DNA of 64,000 bases, taken from contig NZ_PPTF01000085.1 in the NCBI RefSeq assembly GCF_002902845.1, positions 35,930 through 99,929 of the forward strand. The letters run 5' to 3'. The notes under the pieces are model-generated. The model saw only the letters and a program-made list of their open reading frames with translations. It made no database searches and was not told the DNA's origin. Position numbers and translations under genes: made by a program. Of the stretch, positions 39,763-49,169 are shown piece after piece (the stretch's first letter is position 1; each line of letters starts with the position of its first letter). This DNA is from Chromobacterium sinusclupearum (GTDB taxonomy: Bacteria; Pseudomonadota; Gammaproteobacteria; Burkholderiales; Chromobacteriaceae).

Positions 39763-40931
39763 TGGTGGTGGACGATTCCGCCACGCATCGCCTGCTTGCC
39801 GCGGGCATTCTGCAGGACTTGGGTTTTTCCAAGGTATGGGAAGCGGAAAACGGTGTGGATGCGCTGAACAAGCTGCAGGGGCTGGACAATCTCGATCTGG
39901 TGATCACCGATCTGAACATGCCGTGCATGGACGGCGTGAAACTGCTGGAGAACATCGCCGCCGCAATGAAGGGCAAGGTGCAGTTCGTCGCGGTGATGAG
40001 CAGTGTGCCGCGCGATGTACTGGACGCGGTGCAAGGCGTGGTGGACGCGTCGGATCTGGATCTGCTGGAAGTCTTTCCCAAGCCCTTGCGCCGCGAGGAG
40101 GTGGAGCGGGTTCTGGATGCCTGCAACCCGGATTGGCATTTGCCCAGCCGGGTGGGGAACAAATTCGCCATCAGCCGCGAGGAAGTCGCCCAGGCCTTGC
40201 AGATGAAGCAGCTGGTGCCGTACTTCCAGCCCAAGATAACCTTGAAAGACAATGCCTTGTGCGGCATGGAGGCGCTGGTGCGCTGGGAGCATCCCAGCTA
40301 CGGCGTGCTGTCGCCATCGCTGTTTGTCGAGTACCTGGAAGACGGCGAGCTGGCGATCCGCTTCTTTTATCACTTTCTGCGCGATGTCTGCGGCGCATTG
40401 CTGCATTTCCAGGCCATGAGCCCGGAGCTGCACGCGTCGATCAACCTGCCGGTCCCGCTGCTGAGCGATCCCAATCTGGTGGACGAAATGACCACCATCG
40501 TGCAGTCCAAGGGGCTGCCCAGCCAAAGCATTGTGCTGGAGGTGACCGAAACGTCCCTTATGTCCAACCTGGCGCCGTCCTTGGGCACGCTGGCCCGGCT
40601 CAGACTGAACGGCTTTGGCCTAGCGATGGATGATTACGGCACGGGGTATTCTTCGATGAAGCAGCTGTCGCGCAGCCCGTTCACCGAGTTGAAAATCGAC
40701 CGCGAGTTCGTTCACGACGCATCCAGCAGCCCGAAGAAGCTGGCCATCCTGACCGCGGCCATCGCCATGTGCCAGAAGCTGCAGTTGTCATCAGTGGCGG
40801 AAGGCGTGGAGACCGAGGCCGACCGGCAGCAGCTGGCCGCGCTTGGCTGCGACGTGGCTCAAGGCTATCACTACAGCCGGCCCTTGTCTGAGGAAATGTT
40901 CATGCTGTGGATGCAGGAAAGAGGCGCGTAG
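39726..40931 (+). CDS. Response regulator with EAL c-di-GMP phosphodiesterase
   Basis: 401 residues. A receiver domain (~10-130; acidic pair VVDDS, phospho-Asp in LVITDLNMP, Lys in FPKPL) is joined to an EAL domain (~155-395) with all catalytic motifs: CGMEALVRWEH, EVTETSL, AMDDYGTGYSS, LKIDREFV, AEGVET and AQGYHYSRPL. It should hydrolyse c-di-GMP under control of a cognate kinase, as in VieA/RocR. It follows the CheR/CheB remnants, so it was once the output of a larger chemosensory-type locus. Confidence 0.9.
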   Translation: MGYLDKWRQRSVMVVDDSATHRLLAAGILQDLGFSKVWEAENGVDALNKLQGLDNLDLVITDLNMPCMDGVKLLENIAAAMKGKVQFVAVMSSVPRDVLDAVQGVVDASDLDLLEVFPKPLRREEVERVLDACNPDWHLPSRVGNKFAISREEVAQALQMKQLVPYFQPKITLKDNALCGMEALVRWEHPSYGVLSPSLFVEYLEDGELAIRFFYHFLRDVCGALLHFQAMSPELHASINLPVPLLSDPNLVDEMTTIVQSKGLPSQSIVLEVTETSLMSNLAPSLGTLARLRLNGFGLAMDDYGTGYSSMKQLSRSPFTELKIDREFVHDASSSPKKLAILTAAIAMCQKLQLSSVAEGVETEADRQQLAALGCDVAQGYHYSRPLSEEMFMLWMQERGA

Positions 40932-40949
40932 ATGTATCGGCAGGGCATG

Positions 40950-40975
40950 AAAAAAGGGGCCGGCGGCCCCTTTTT
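40950..40975. terminator. Bidirectional terminator between REC-EAL and sodB
   Basis: AAAAAGGGGCC / GGCCCCTTTTT with a 3-base loop; works for both converging genes (stop 40931 plus, stop 40991 minus). Confidence 0.88.
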
Positions 40976-40990
40976 CGCGCAGAAGCGGGA

Positions 40991-41572
40991 TCAGGCGGCG
41001 AAGTTCTTGGCCACGAAGTCCCAGTTCACCAGCTTCCAGAAGCTTTCCATATAGTTCGGGCGGCTGTTGCGGTAATCGATATAATACGCGTGTTCCCAGA
41101 CATCACAGGTCAAGAGCGGCTTCTTGTCGGTGGTCAGCGGGGTGGCGGCGTTGCTGGTGGAAACCAGATCCAGGCTGCCGTCGCTGTTCTTCACCAGCCA
41201 GGCCCAGCCGGAGCCGAAAGTGCCAACGGCGGTCTGGGTGAAGGCCTTCTTGAACTCTTCGAACGAACCCCACTTGGCCTTGATGGCGTCAGCCAGCGCG
41301 CCGGTCGGCTCGCCGCCGGCGTTCGGGGCCAGGCCGAACCAGTAGAAAGTGTGGTTCCATACCTGAGCGGCGTTGTTGAAGATGCCGCCGGAAGACTTCT
41401 TGACGATCTCTTCCAGGGAGGCGTTCTCGAACTCGGTGCCCTTGATCAGGTTGTTCAGGTTGGTGATGTAGGTCTGGTGGTGCTTGCCGTAGTGGAATTC
41501 CAGGGTTTCCTTGGAAATGTGCGGGGCCAGGGCGTCCAGCGCGTACGGCAGTTCAGGCAGTTTGTGTTCCAT
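40991..41572 (-). CDS. sodB: Iron superoxide dismutase
   Basis: 193 residues, AAGGAGAGCATA before ATG. Metal ligands: H27 (LEFHYGKHHQTYI), H74 (NHTFYWFGL), and Asp and His in CDVWEHAYYIDY. The FNNAAQVWNHTFYW and GSGWAWLV segments are typical of Fe-SODs. Cytoplasmic superoxide defence. Confidence 0.93.
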   Translation of the reverse strand: MEHKLPELPYALDALAPHISKETLEFHYGKHHQTYITNLNNLIKGTEFENASLEEIVKKSSGGIFNNAAQVWNHTFYWFGLAPNAGGEPTGALADAIKAKWGSFEEFKKAFTQTAVGTFGSGWAWLVKNSDGSLDLVSTSNAATPLTTDKKPLLTCDVWEHAYYIDYRNSRPNYMESFWKLVNWDFVAKNFAA

Positions 41573-41682
41573 TATGCTCTCCTTGTTGAGAAAGTAAGCC
41601 GCATAAGCGGATGCTTTTTTCGGAGTTTACTGGAATATGGCCGGGATGGCCAATAGTTGACTAAAATGATAGGAATAAGCTT

Positions 41683-42858
41683 TTGCAATTTGATGTAATT
41701 GTCATTGGTGCCGGCGCGGCCGGCATGATGTGCGCCGCCACTGCCGGCCAGCGCGGCCGAACGGTGCTTTTGCTGGATCATGCCGCCAAATTGGCGGAGA
41801 AAATCCGCATCTCCGGCGGCGGCCGCTGCAACTTCACCAACGTCAATGCCCGTTTCGACTGCTATCTGTCGGCCAATCCCCATTTCTGCCGCTCCGCGCT
41901 GGCGCAGTACACGCCGCAGGACTTCATCGCCATGGTGGAGCGCCACGGCATCGGCTACCACGAGAAGAAGCTGGGTCAGCTGTTTTGCGACGACGGCAGC
42001 GAGCGCATCATCGCCATGCTGGACGAAGAGTGCCGGCTGGGCGGCGTGGACAGGCGGATGGAAACGGCCGTCCTCGGCGTAGCGCGCGGCGATGACGGCG
42101 TGTTCGCAGTGGAAACCAGCGGCGGCCGCTTCCGCTCATCCTCACTGGTTGTCGCCACCGGCGGGCTGTCCATTCCGCAAATCGGCGCCACGCCGCTGGG
42201 CTACCAGTTGGCCGAGCAGTTTGGCCTGCCCGTGACACCCTTGTCGCCAGCCTTGGTGCCGTTGACCTTCCATGTGGAAGATGCCGAAATCTTCACGCCC
42301 TTGGCCGGCGTGTCGATAGATGTGGAAGCCAAAGCCGGCAAGGGCAAGTTCCGCGAGAACGTGCTGTTTACCCATAAGGGCGTATCCGGCCCGGCCATCC
42401 TGCAGGTTTCTTCCTACTGGCAGCCCGGCATGGAGCTGTTGCTGGATCTGATGCCGGACGGCGACGCCGAACACTGGCTGGAGCTGCGGGCGGACAGCGA
42501 ACAACTGATCGCCAACGCCCTGGCCGAGCTGGGCTGGTCGCGCCGCTTCGCCGACGCCTGGCTGGACCGCGTCGGCATGAACAAGCGGCTCAAGGATTTG
42601 GGGCCGAAGCAACGCCGCCAATTGGCCGAGCAGCTGCACCGCTGGTGTGTCAAACCCAACGGCACCCAGGGCTACAAAAAAGCCGAGGTCACGCTGGGCG
42701 GCGTATCCACCCAGGCCCTGTCATCCAAGACGCTGATGGCGGCCGATGTGCCCAATCTGTTCTTCATCGGCGAGGTCGTGGACGTGACCGGCTGGCTGGG
42801 CGGCTATAACTTCCAGTGGGCCTGGTCGTCCGGCTATGTGGCCGGAATGAACTGCTGA
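41683..42858 (+). CDS. HI0933-family FAD-dependent oxidoreductase
   Basis: 391 residues starting at TTG 41683 after AGGAATAAGCTT; no ATG fits the frame before the dinucleotide-binding motif. GAGAAGMMCAATAGQRGRTVLLLD binds FAD, EKIRISGGGRCNFTN is the family signature, and FFIGEVVDVTGWLGGYNFQWAWSSGYVAG closes the FAD site. The physiological substrate of this conserved flavoprotein family (BaiN-like) is not settled; it has been linked to bile-acid and tRNA-like chemistry in other genera. Confidence 0.85.
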   Translation: MQFDVIVIGAGAAGMMCAATAGQRGRTVLLLDHAAKLAEKIRISGGGRCNFTNVNARFDCYLSANPHFCRSALAQYTPQDFIAMVERHGIGYHEKKLGQLFCDDGSERIIAMLDEECRLGGVDRRMETAVLGVARGDDGVFAVETSGGRFRSSSLVVATGGLSIPQIGATPLGYQLAEQFGLPVTPLSPALVPLTFHVEDAEIFTPLAGVSIDVEAKAGKGKFRENVLFTHKGVSGPAILQVSSYWQPGMELLLDLMPDGDAEHWLELRADSEQLIANALAELGWSRRFADAWLDRVGMNKRLKDLGPKQRRQLAEQLHRWCVKPNGTQGYKKAEVTLGGVSTQALSSKTLMAADVPNLFFIGEVVDVTGWLGGYNFQWAWSSGYVAGMNC

Positions 42859-42942
42859 GCCGCGCCGCCAGATGGCGGCGTTTCGGGTTAGAATCACGCT
42901 TTGCCTTACGCGCATTTTTCCGCGCATGCACTCCGGGTCTAC

Positions 42943-44349
42943 ATGACACAACAGTACGATAATTTCGATAGCGAAATGGCGGCCATCCGCACGCCGCCTC
43001 ATTCGGTGGAAGCCGAACAATCGGTGCTGGGCGGCCTGTTGCTGGACAACAGCGCCTGGGACAAGATCGCCGACGTGGTGACGGAAGCCGACTTCTATCG
43101 CCATGACCACCGGCTGATCTACCGCCACATCGCCAGACTGGTGGAAATGGCGCGCCCGGCCGACGTGGTGACGGTGGCCGAGTCGCTGGACAAGAACGCC
43201 GAGCTGACCGAAGTGGGCGGCCTGGCTTATCTGGCCACGCTGGCACAGAACACGCCGTCGGCGGCCAATATCCGGCGTTATGCGGAAATCGTCCGCGAGC
43301 GCTCCATCATGCGCCAGCTGGCGCAGGTGGGCACCGAGATTGCCGACGCCGCGTATTCGCCCATGGGCCGCGACGCGGCGCAGCTGCTTGACGAGGCCGA
43401 GGGCCGCGTGTTCCAGATCGCCGAATCCACCGCCAAGTCCAAGCAGGGCTTCCTGGAAATGCCGGGCCTGCTGAAGGAAGTGGTGGAGCGGATCGATATG
43501 CTGTACAGCCGCGACAATCCGGATGAAGTCACCGGCGTGCCGACCGGCTTCATCGACCTGGACGCCAAGACCTCCGGCCTGCAGCCAGGCGACCTGATCA
43601 TCGTGGCGGGCCGTCCGTCCATGGGCAAGACCGCTTTCTCGATGAACATCGCCGAGCACGTGGCGGTGGAAACCCATCTGCCGGTGGCGGTGTTCTCAAT
43701 GGAAATGGGCGGCGCGCAGTTGGTGATGCGTATGCTGGGTTCGGTGGGCCGGCTGGATCAGCACGTGCTGCGCACTGGCAAGCTGGGCGACGACGACTGG
43801 CAGAAGCTGACCTACGCCATCGGCAAATTGTCCGACGCGCCGATGTACATCGACGAAACTCCGGCGCTGACGGCGCTGGAACTGCGCGCCCGCGCGCGCC
43901 GGCTGGCCCGCCAGCACGGCGGCAAGCTCGGGCTCATCGTGATCGACTACCTGCAGCTGATGAGCGGCTCCGGCCGCGGCGACAACCGGACGGCCGAACT
44001 GGGCGAAATCTCGCGCGGCCTGAAGGGTTTGGCCAAGGAACTGCAAGTGCCGGTGATCGCGCTGTCCCAGTTGTCCCGTGCGGTGGAGCAGCGGCCCAAC
44101 AAGCGGCCGATGATGTCCGACCTGCGGGAATCGGGCGCCATCGAGCAGGACGCGGACTTGATCATCTTCATGTACCGCGACGAGTACTACAATCCGGATT
44201 CGCCGGACAAGGGCCTGGCCGAGGCCATCATCGGCAAGCACCGTAACGGCCCCACCGGCGCGGTGCGGCTGGCCTTCATCGGCCATTACGCCAAGTTCGA
44301 CAATGCCGCCAGCGTCGGCGCCGCCGGCTGGGCCGACAACGACAGCTAA
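42943..44349 (+). CDS. dnaB: Replicative DNA helicase
   Basis: 468 residues from ATG 42943; starts at 42901 and at Met12 are less or equally plausible. The N-terminal DnaB domain is RTPPHSVEAEQSVLGGLLLDN, the RecA-fold Walker A is IIVAGRPSMGKTAFSMN (~215-231), Walker B is LGLIVIDYLQLM, with the FRESGAIEQDADLIIFMYRDEYYN arginine-finger region. Ring helicase that unwinds DNA at the fork. Confidence 0.93.
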   Translation: MTQQYDNFDSEMAAIRTPPHSVEAEQSVLGGLLLDNSAWDKIADVVTEADFYRHDHRLIYRHIARLVEMARPADVVTVAESLDKNAELTEVGGLAYLATLAQNTPSAANIRRYAEIVRERSIMRQLAQVGTEIADAAYSPMGRDAAQLLDEAEGRVFQIAESTAKSKQGFLEMPGLLKEVVERIDMLYSRDNPDEVTGVPTGFIDLDAKTSGLQPGDLIIVAGRPSMGKTAFSMNIAEHVAVETHLPVAVFSMEMGGAQLVMRMLGSVGRLDQHVLRTGKLGDDDWQKLTYAIGKLSDAPMYIDETPALTALELRARARRLARQHGGKLGLIVIDYLQLMSGSGRGDNRTAELGEISRGLKGLAKELQVPVIALSQLSRAVEQRPNKRPMMSDLRESGAIEQDADLIIFMYRDEYYNPDSPDKGLAEAIIGKHRNGPTGAVRLAFIGHYAKFDNAASVGAAGWADNDS

Positions 44350-44369
44350 CGCGATATCGAGACCACGAC

Positions 44370-44678
44370 ATGAGCTTTTTCGACAAGCACGTATTCATCT
44401 GCTGCAATCAGCGCGACGCCTGTCAGGATTGCTGCAACAACCACGGCTCCAGCGAATTGCTGGGCTATATGAAAGACAAGGTCAAGGCGCTGGGCCTGGC
44501 CGGCGAGGGCAAGATACGCGTCAACAAGGCCGGCTGCCTGGGACGCTGCGACGATGGCCCGGTGATGGTGGTCTACCCGGAAGAGACCTGGTACACCTTC
44601 CTCGACAAGGAAGACATCGACGAAATCGTCCATGAGCATATGGTGAACGGCCGTGTGGTGGAGAGGTTGAAGATCTGA
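44370..44678 (+). CDS. Thioredoxin-like [2Fe-2S] ferredoxin
   Basis: 102 residues. Cluster-binding Cys are visible in HVFICCNQRDACQDCC near the N-terminus and GCLGRCDDGP in the middle, the pattern of the thioredoxin-fold 2Fe-2S ferredoxin family (Shethna protein II type). A likely electron carrier, and its stop overlaps the start of the next gene (TGATG). Confidence 0.82.
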   Translation: MSFFDKHVFICCNQRDACQDCCNNHGSSELLGYMKDKVKALGLAGEGKIRVNKAGCLGRCDDGPVMVVYPEETWYTFLDKEDIDEIVHEHMVNGRVVERLKI

Positions 44679-45286
44679 TGTTGAAGGCTTTGAACAAGAT
44701 TCAGATCGCCGGCCCCGCCGGCGCGCTCGACACCATCATCGTTCCGGCCCAGGGCGCAGCCAGCGGCGTCGCCGTGATCTGCCATCCCAATCCCTTGCAG
44801 GGCGGCACCCACACCAACAAGGTGGTGCAGACCGCCGCCAAGGCGCTGTCGCAGATGGGGTACGCCTGTTATTGCCCGAACCTTCGCGGCGTGGGCGATA
44901 GCGAAGGCGAGCACGATTACGGCCAGGGCGAGGTCGACGACGTCATCGCCGTGGTCGAATACGCCAAATCGCAGCATCCGGGCCTGCCGCTGGCGCTGGC
45001 CGGCTTTTCCTTCGGCGGCTTCGTCGCCGCCCGCACCCGCGCGCGCATCGAGGCCGACAAGCTGCTGCTGATGGGCGTGGCCGTGGGCAAATACCCGATC
45101 CCGACGCCGGACGTCCCGGCCGATGCGCTGGTGATCCATGGCGAAGAAGACGAAGTGATCCCGCTGTCCAATGTGCTGGACTGGGCGCGCCCGCAGAGTC
45201 TGCCGGTGCTGGTGTTGCCCGGCGCCGGCCACTTTTTCCATGGCCGGCTGGTGCAACTGGCGCAGATGATCCAGCGTTGCTGGTAA
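44678..45286 (+). CDS. Alpha/beta hydrolase
   Basis: 202 residues. Nucleophile elbow GFSFGG (Ser), HGEEDEVIP carrying the acid, and the final His in GAGHFFHG complete the triad; CHPNPLQGGT near the start resembles the family of small alpha/beta hydrolases annotated as CAAX-like or serine hydrolases. Substrate unknown. Coupled to the ferredoxin gene. Confidence 0.78.
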   Translation: MLKALNKIQIAGPAGALDTIIVPAQGAASGVAVICHPNPLQGGTHTNKVVQTAAKALSQMGYACYCPNLRGVGDSEGEHDYGQGEVDDVIAVVEYAKSQHPGLPLALAGFSFGGFVAARTRARIEADKLLLMGVAVGKYPIPTPDVPADALVIHGEEDEVIPLSNVLDWARPQSLPVLVLPGAGHFFHGRLVQLAQMIQRCW

Positions 45287-45294
45287 AGACTACA

Positions 45295-45318
45295 AGCAGA
45301 CCGCGGTCTGCTTTTTTT
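45295..45318 (+). terminator. Terminator of the ferredoxin-hydrolase operon
   Basis: AGCAGACC / GGTCTGCT stem and a run of seven T's, 10 bases after the stop. Confidence 0.88.
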
Positions 45319-45340
45319 GCATCTACAGAAAGAGAACAAT

Positions 45341-45916
45341 ATGCAGAACATCATCGATTTTGTGCTGGAAATCGACAAGCTCAAGCAGGTGACGCGCAAG
45401 ACCAAGGTGCTGAACAGCGAGCGCTATGAAAACTCGGCCGAGCACAGCTGGCAGATCGCCCTGCTGGCGGCGTCCTTGCAGCCCTACGCCAGCGAGCCGG
45501 TGGACATCAACCGCGTCATCGGCATGCTGTTGGTGCACGATATCGGCGAAATCGAAACCGGCGACACCATCGTCTATGCGGAAGGCGGCTGGGAGGAGCG
45601 CAAGGCGCAGGAGCTGGCCTGCGTCACCCGCATTTTCGGCATGCTGCCGGCAGAACAGGGACAGCGCTTCCTGGCCCTGTGGAACGAATTTGAAAGCGGC
45701 GAAACCGCCGAAGCGCGTTTCGCCCATGCCGCCGACCGCGCCATGCCGGTGCTGCTGAACCTGGCCAACCAGGGCCAAAGCTGGCTGGAAAACGGCATCC
45801 GCCACGTGCAGGTGGTCACGCGCGTGGCGCCGCCGATACGCGAGGGCTGTCCCGCGCTGTGGGCGTATCTGGAGGGACGCCTGCAGGAAGCCAAGGAGAA
45901 GGGCTGGCTGGGTTAA
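45341..45916 (+). CDS. HD-domain nucleotidase (YfbR-like)
   Basis: 191 residues from ATG 45341 (AAGAGA site). HD motif residues are in NSAEHSWQIALLA, LLVHDIGEIETGDT and HAADRAMPVL; the second motif gives the paired His-Asp metal ligands. This family includes dNMP 5'-nucleotidases, and in this setting it may balance nucleotide pools. Substrate is inference. Confidence 0.8.
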   Translation: MQNIIDFVLEIDKLKQVTRKTKVLNSERYENSAEHSWQIALLAASLQPYASEPVDINRVIGMLLVHDIGEIETGDTIVYAEGGWEERKAQELACVTRIFGMLPAEQGQRFLALWNEFESGETAEARFAHAADRAMPVLLNLANQGQSWLENGIRHVQVVTRVAPPIREGCPALWAYLEGRLQEAKEKGWLG

Positions 45917-45940
45917 TATCTGCCGGTCTGCACATCCCGA

Positions 45941-45965
45941 AGACGCCCATGGGGCGTCTTTTTTT
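45941..45965 (+). terminator. Terminator of the HD-domain gene
   Basis: AGACGCCC / GGGCGTCT stem with seven T's following, 25 bases after the stop. Confidence 0.9.
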
Positions 45966-46085
45966 ATTTGAAATCATGGCTTCTTGATATGCAGGATGAT
46001 CAGGAATGCCCTATACATAAGCATCCCCCGGTTTGCCTGGTTTTAGACAGCCAGAAAACCTGTCGACACGCGGAGGATGGCGCTC

Positions 46086-49000
46086 ATGCAGCAAGCGGAT
46101 TCGGATTCCTCTCCCGAACTGGCGTTTCTTTCCACGCAGTCGCCGACGCGCGGACAGCGCAGGCTTGCCCTGGCGGTGGCCGCCTGGTCACTATTGGTCT
46201 TCATCGCGGCCCTGCCTTATGCCCAAACCCCTCTACCCAAAGTATGGGCCTTCATTCCTGCCTATCAATCCGCGCTGGCGGCCAACGATTTGGTGACTTC
46301 GGCATTGCTGTTCGGCCAGTTCGCCATTCTGCGCCATCCCGGCTTGCGCCTGCTGGCGGTCGGCTATCTATTCACCGCGCTGATGGCGATATGCCACGCG
46401 CTAAGCTTTCCCGGCTTGCTGACTGAGCGGGGCTGGCTCAGCGGCGGACCGCAGACCACCGCCTGGCTGTACATGCTCTGGCATTTCGGCTTTCCTGTGA
46501 TGGTGATCGCCTACGCGCGGCAAGCCCCTGACAGCGCCTTTTCTAACGATGGGAGCGGTTTGAAATGGATTTTGCGCGCCATCGCGCAAACCTTTCTGGC
46601 TGTGGCCGCGCTGGTGCTGTTGGCGATATGGGGACATGACGCCTTGCCCGCCATCATGCATGGCAACCACTACACACCGCTGATGTGGGCCACGGTGTCA
46701 GCTGTCTGGGGCGTGAGCGCGCTGGCGCTGGGCATGGTGTTGCTGCGCCGCCCGCAATCGTTGCTGGATGTATGGCTGGCCGTGGTGATGCTCGCCTGGC
46801 TGTGCGACGTCGGCCTGTCCACCATGTTCAACGCCGCCCGCTTTGACCTGGGTTTTTACGTCGGCAGGAGTTTCGGCTTGATGGCGGCGAGCTTTGTGCT
46901 CTTGGTGCTGTTGCTGGAAAACGGGCGGCTGTATGCGCAACTGGCGGACAGCGCGGCGGCGCTTAGCCATGCCAAGCAGGTGGCCGAGCAAGCCACGCGC
47001 GCCAAATCGATTTTCCTGGCCAATATGAGCCATGAGATCCGTACTCCGATGAACGCCATCATCGGCATGTCCTACCTGGCCATGCGCACGGGTCTGAGCG
47101 AGCAGCAACGCGACTATATCGGCAAGATACACAATGCCGGCACTTTATTGCTTGGCATCATCAACGACATTCTGGATTTCTCCAAGGTGGAGGCGGGTCG
47201 TCTGGAGCTGGAGACGCAACCGTTCTGGCTTGACGACATGCTGGACGGGGTATCGGCGCTGGTGGCGCAAAAGGCGGCTGACAAAGGGCTGGAACTGGTC
47301 TTTGAAACCAGCCGGGAAGTGCCGCAGGCCTTGGTGGGCGATGCGCTGCGCCTGGGGCAGGTGCTGACCAATCTGGTGAACAACGCCATCAAGTTCACCG
47401 ACAAAGGACAGGTGGCCGTCATCATTGGCGTGAGCGGGCGCATGGGCGAAAAAGTGCAACTGAATTTTTGCGTGCACGATACCGGCATCGGCATGAGTGA
47501 AGAGCAATCCGCGCGCTTGTTCCAAGCTTTCAGTCAAGCAGACAGCTCCACCTCCCGGCGATTTGGCGGAACCGGCCTCGGGCTGGCCATCGTCAAGCGG
47601 CTGGTGGAAATGATGGGAGGCTCGGTGCGGGTGGAGTCGGCGCCGGGCTGGGGCAGCTCCTTCATTTTCCAATGCTGGCTGGGCGTGTCCAATGACCACT
47701 CTGCAGGCAAGCGTCCGCCGTTGCCCACGGAAATGCGCGGGCTGCGCGTGCTGGTGGTCGATGACAACCAGGCCGCGCTGAATGTGCTGTGCGAACAGCT
47801 GCGCATGCTGGACTTTGCGGTCACCGATTGCGCCACTGGGGCGGAAGCCGTGGCGTTGGTGCGCCAGCATTGCCGGGATTGGCCATTCGACATCGCGCTG
47901 GTGGACTGGATGATGCCGGAAATGGACGGTCTGGAAACCATACGGCGCATGCGGCAGATCAGCCGCAAGCTGCGGGTCATCCTAGTTACCGCGTTCGGCC
48001 GAGACGAGGTGCGCAGCCAGGCCAGGGCGGCTGGCTGCGACGGCTTTCTGACCAAGCCTGTCAGCCAATCCTCCTTGTACGACGCCTTGCTGGAGGCATT
48101 CGGCTTCGGCCGCGGGGGCGATGCCGCCCCGCTGATGGGGCTGCCGGACCTGCATGGCATGCATTTGCTGTTGGCCGAGGACAACCGGATCAACCAGCAA
48201 ATCGCGGTAGAGCTGCTGGAAGGCACCGGCGCCACGCTCACCGTGGTGGGCGATGGGCAGGCGGTTTTGGACAAGTTGGCCGCCTACGGGCCCAAAGGCT
48301 TCGATGCGATCCTGATGGACGTGCAAATGCCAGGCATAGACGGCATTGAGGCGACGCGCAGAATCCGCGCGCAAGACGGATTTGCCGAGCTGCCCATCAT
48401 TGCGATGACGGCCGATGCGATGGGCGATGATCGGGGACGTTGCCTTGCCGCCGGCATGGTCGATCATGTGCCCAAGCCGATAGATCCGCATGAGCTGTTT
48501 TCCGCGTTGCTGCGCTGGTTGCCCGTGCAACAGATGCCGACAACAAAGGAGGCGCAAGAGCAGCCGCTTCCGCTGCCCGAAGTGGCGGGCTTGGATCAGG
48601 TTGCGGGTCTGGCGCGCGTGGCAGGCAACCGCGAGCTGTATTTGCACGTGCTTTGGCAGTTCGTTGAGGAGGAGGTCGATGCGCCGGCGCGAATCTCCAC
48701 GGCCTTGGAGGAGGGCGATCGCGCGGTAGCGCAAAGAATCGCGCATACCTTGAAGGGCGCAGCCGGCAGCATAGGTCTGGAGGCGTTGCAGAACGGCGCA
48801 GCGCGCCTGGAGCGCGCATTGCGGGATGGGCAGGATGCGACGGCCGAGCTGGCGCAATTGGCGGACGATCTGGCGCGAACCATCGCGGCCTTGCGCGCGG
48901 CCTTGCCAAGCGCAAAGCAAACGGCTCAGCCGCCCAGCGCAGCGGATGAGCCTTTGCTCAATCGACTGGCGCTACTGCTGCAGCTGGGAGATGGCGAGGC

Positions 49001-49169
49001 GCTAGGCTTCTTCTTGGAGCACGCGCCGGATATTCGCGCCAGCTTTCCCGATGACACCTACGAGGCGTTTGAACGCAGTCTGAACAGCTTCGACTTTGTC
49101 GCCGCGCTGGAGCATTTGCGCGCGGCGGCCAAGGCGGCTGGCCTGACCTTATCGGAGCATACGATATGA
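46086..49169 (+). CDS. Hybrid sensor histidine kinase: MASE4-HisKA-HATPase-REC-REC-HPt
   Basis: 1027 residues from ATG 46086, with GGAGG at proper spacing; ATG 46077 touches that site. Order of domains: a seven-helix MASE4-type membrane sensor (~15-285), HisKA with the phospho-His in NMSHEIRTPMN (~315), HATPase_c (GDALRLGQVLTNLVNNAIKF, FGGTGLGLAIVKRL), receiver 1 (LVVDD...LVDWMMPEMDGL), receiver 2 (LLAEDN...LMDVQMPGIDGIEA, ~690-810) and an HPt with HTLKGAAGSIGL (~880). All relay residues are present, so phosphoryl flow from His to Asp to His is intact. Its stop overlaps the HD-GYP gene by ATGA, making that protein the probable output. Confidence 0.9.
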   Translation: MQQADSDSSPELAFLSTQSPTRGQRRLALAVAAWSLLVFIAALPYAQTPLPKVWAFIPAYQSALAANDLVTSALLFGQFAILRHPGLRLLAVGYLFTALMAICHALSFPGLLTERGWLSGGPQTTAWLYMLWHFGFPVMVIAYARQAPDSAFSNDGSGLKWILRAIAQTFLAVAALVLLAIWGHDALPAIMHGNHYTPLMWATVSAVWGVSALALGMVLLRRPQSLLDVWLAVVMLAWLCDVGLSTMFNAARFDLGFYVGRSFGLMAASFVLLVLLLENGRLYAQLADSAAALSHAKQVAEQATRAKSIFLANMSHEIRTPMNAIIGMSYLAMRTGLSEQQRDYIGKIHNAGTLLLGIINDILDFSKVEAGRLELETQPFWLDDMLDGVSALVAQKAADKGLELVFETSREVPQALVGDALRLGQVLTNLVNNAIKFTDKGQVAVIIGVSGRMGEKVQLNFCVHDTGIGMSEEQSARLFQAFSQADSSTSRRFGGTGLGLAIVKRLVEMMGGSVRVESAPGWGSSFIFQCWLGVSNDHSAGKRPPLPTEMRGLRVLVVDDNQAALNVLCEQLRMLDFAVTDCATGAEAVALVRQHCRDWPFDIALVDWMMPEMDGLETIRRMRQISRKLRVILVTAFGRDEVRSQARAAGCDGFLTKPVSQSSLYDALLEAFGFGRGGDAAPLMGLPDLHGMHLLLAEDNRINQQIAVELLEGTGATLTVVGDGQAVLDKLAAYGPKGFDAILMDVQMPGIDGIEATRRIRAQDGFAELPIIAMTADAMGDDRGRCLAAGMVDHVPKPIDPHELFSALLRWLPVQQMPTTKEAQEQPLPLPEVAGLDQVAGLARVAGNRELYLHVLWQFVEEEVDAPARISTALEEGDRAVAQRIAHTLKGAAGSIGLEALQNGAARLERALRDGQDATAELAQLADDLARTIAALRAALPSAKQTAQPPSAADEPLLNRLALLLQLGDGEALGFFLEHAPDIRASFPDDTYEAFERSLNSFDFVAALEHLRAAAKAAGLTLSEHTI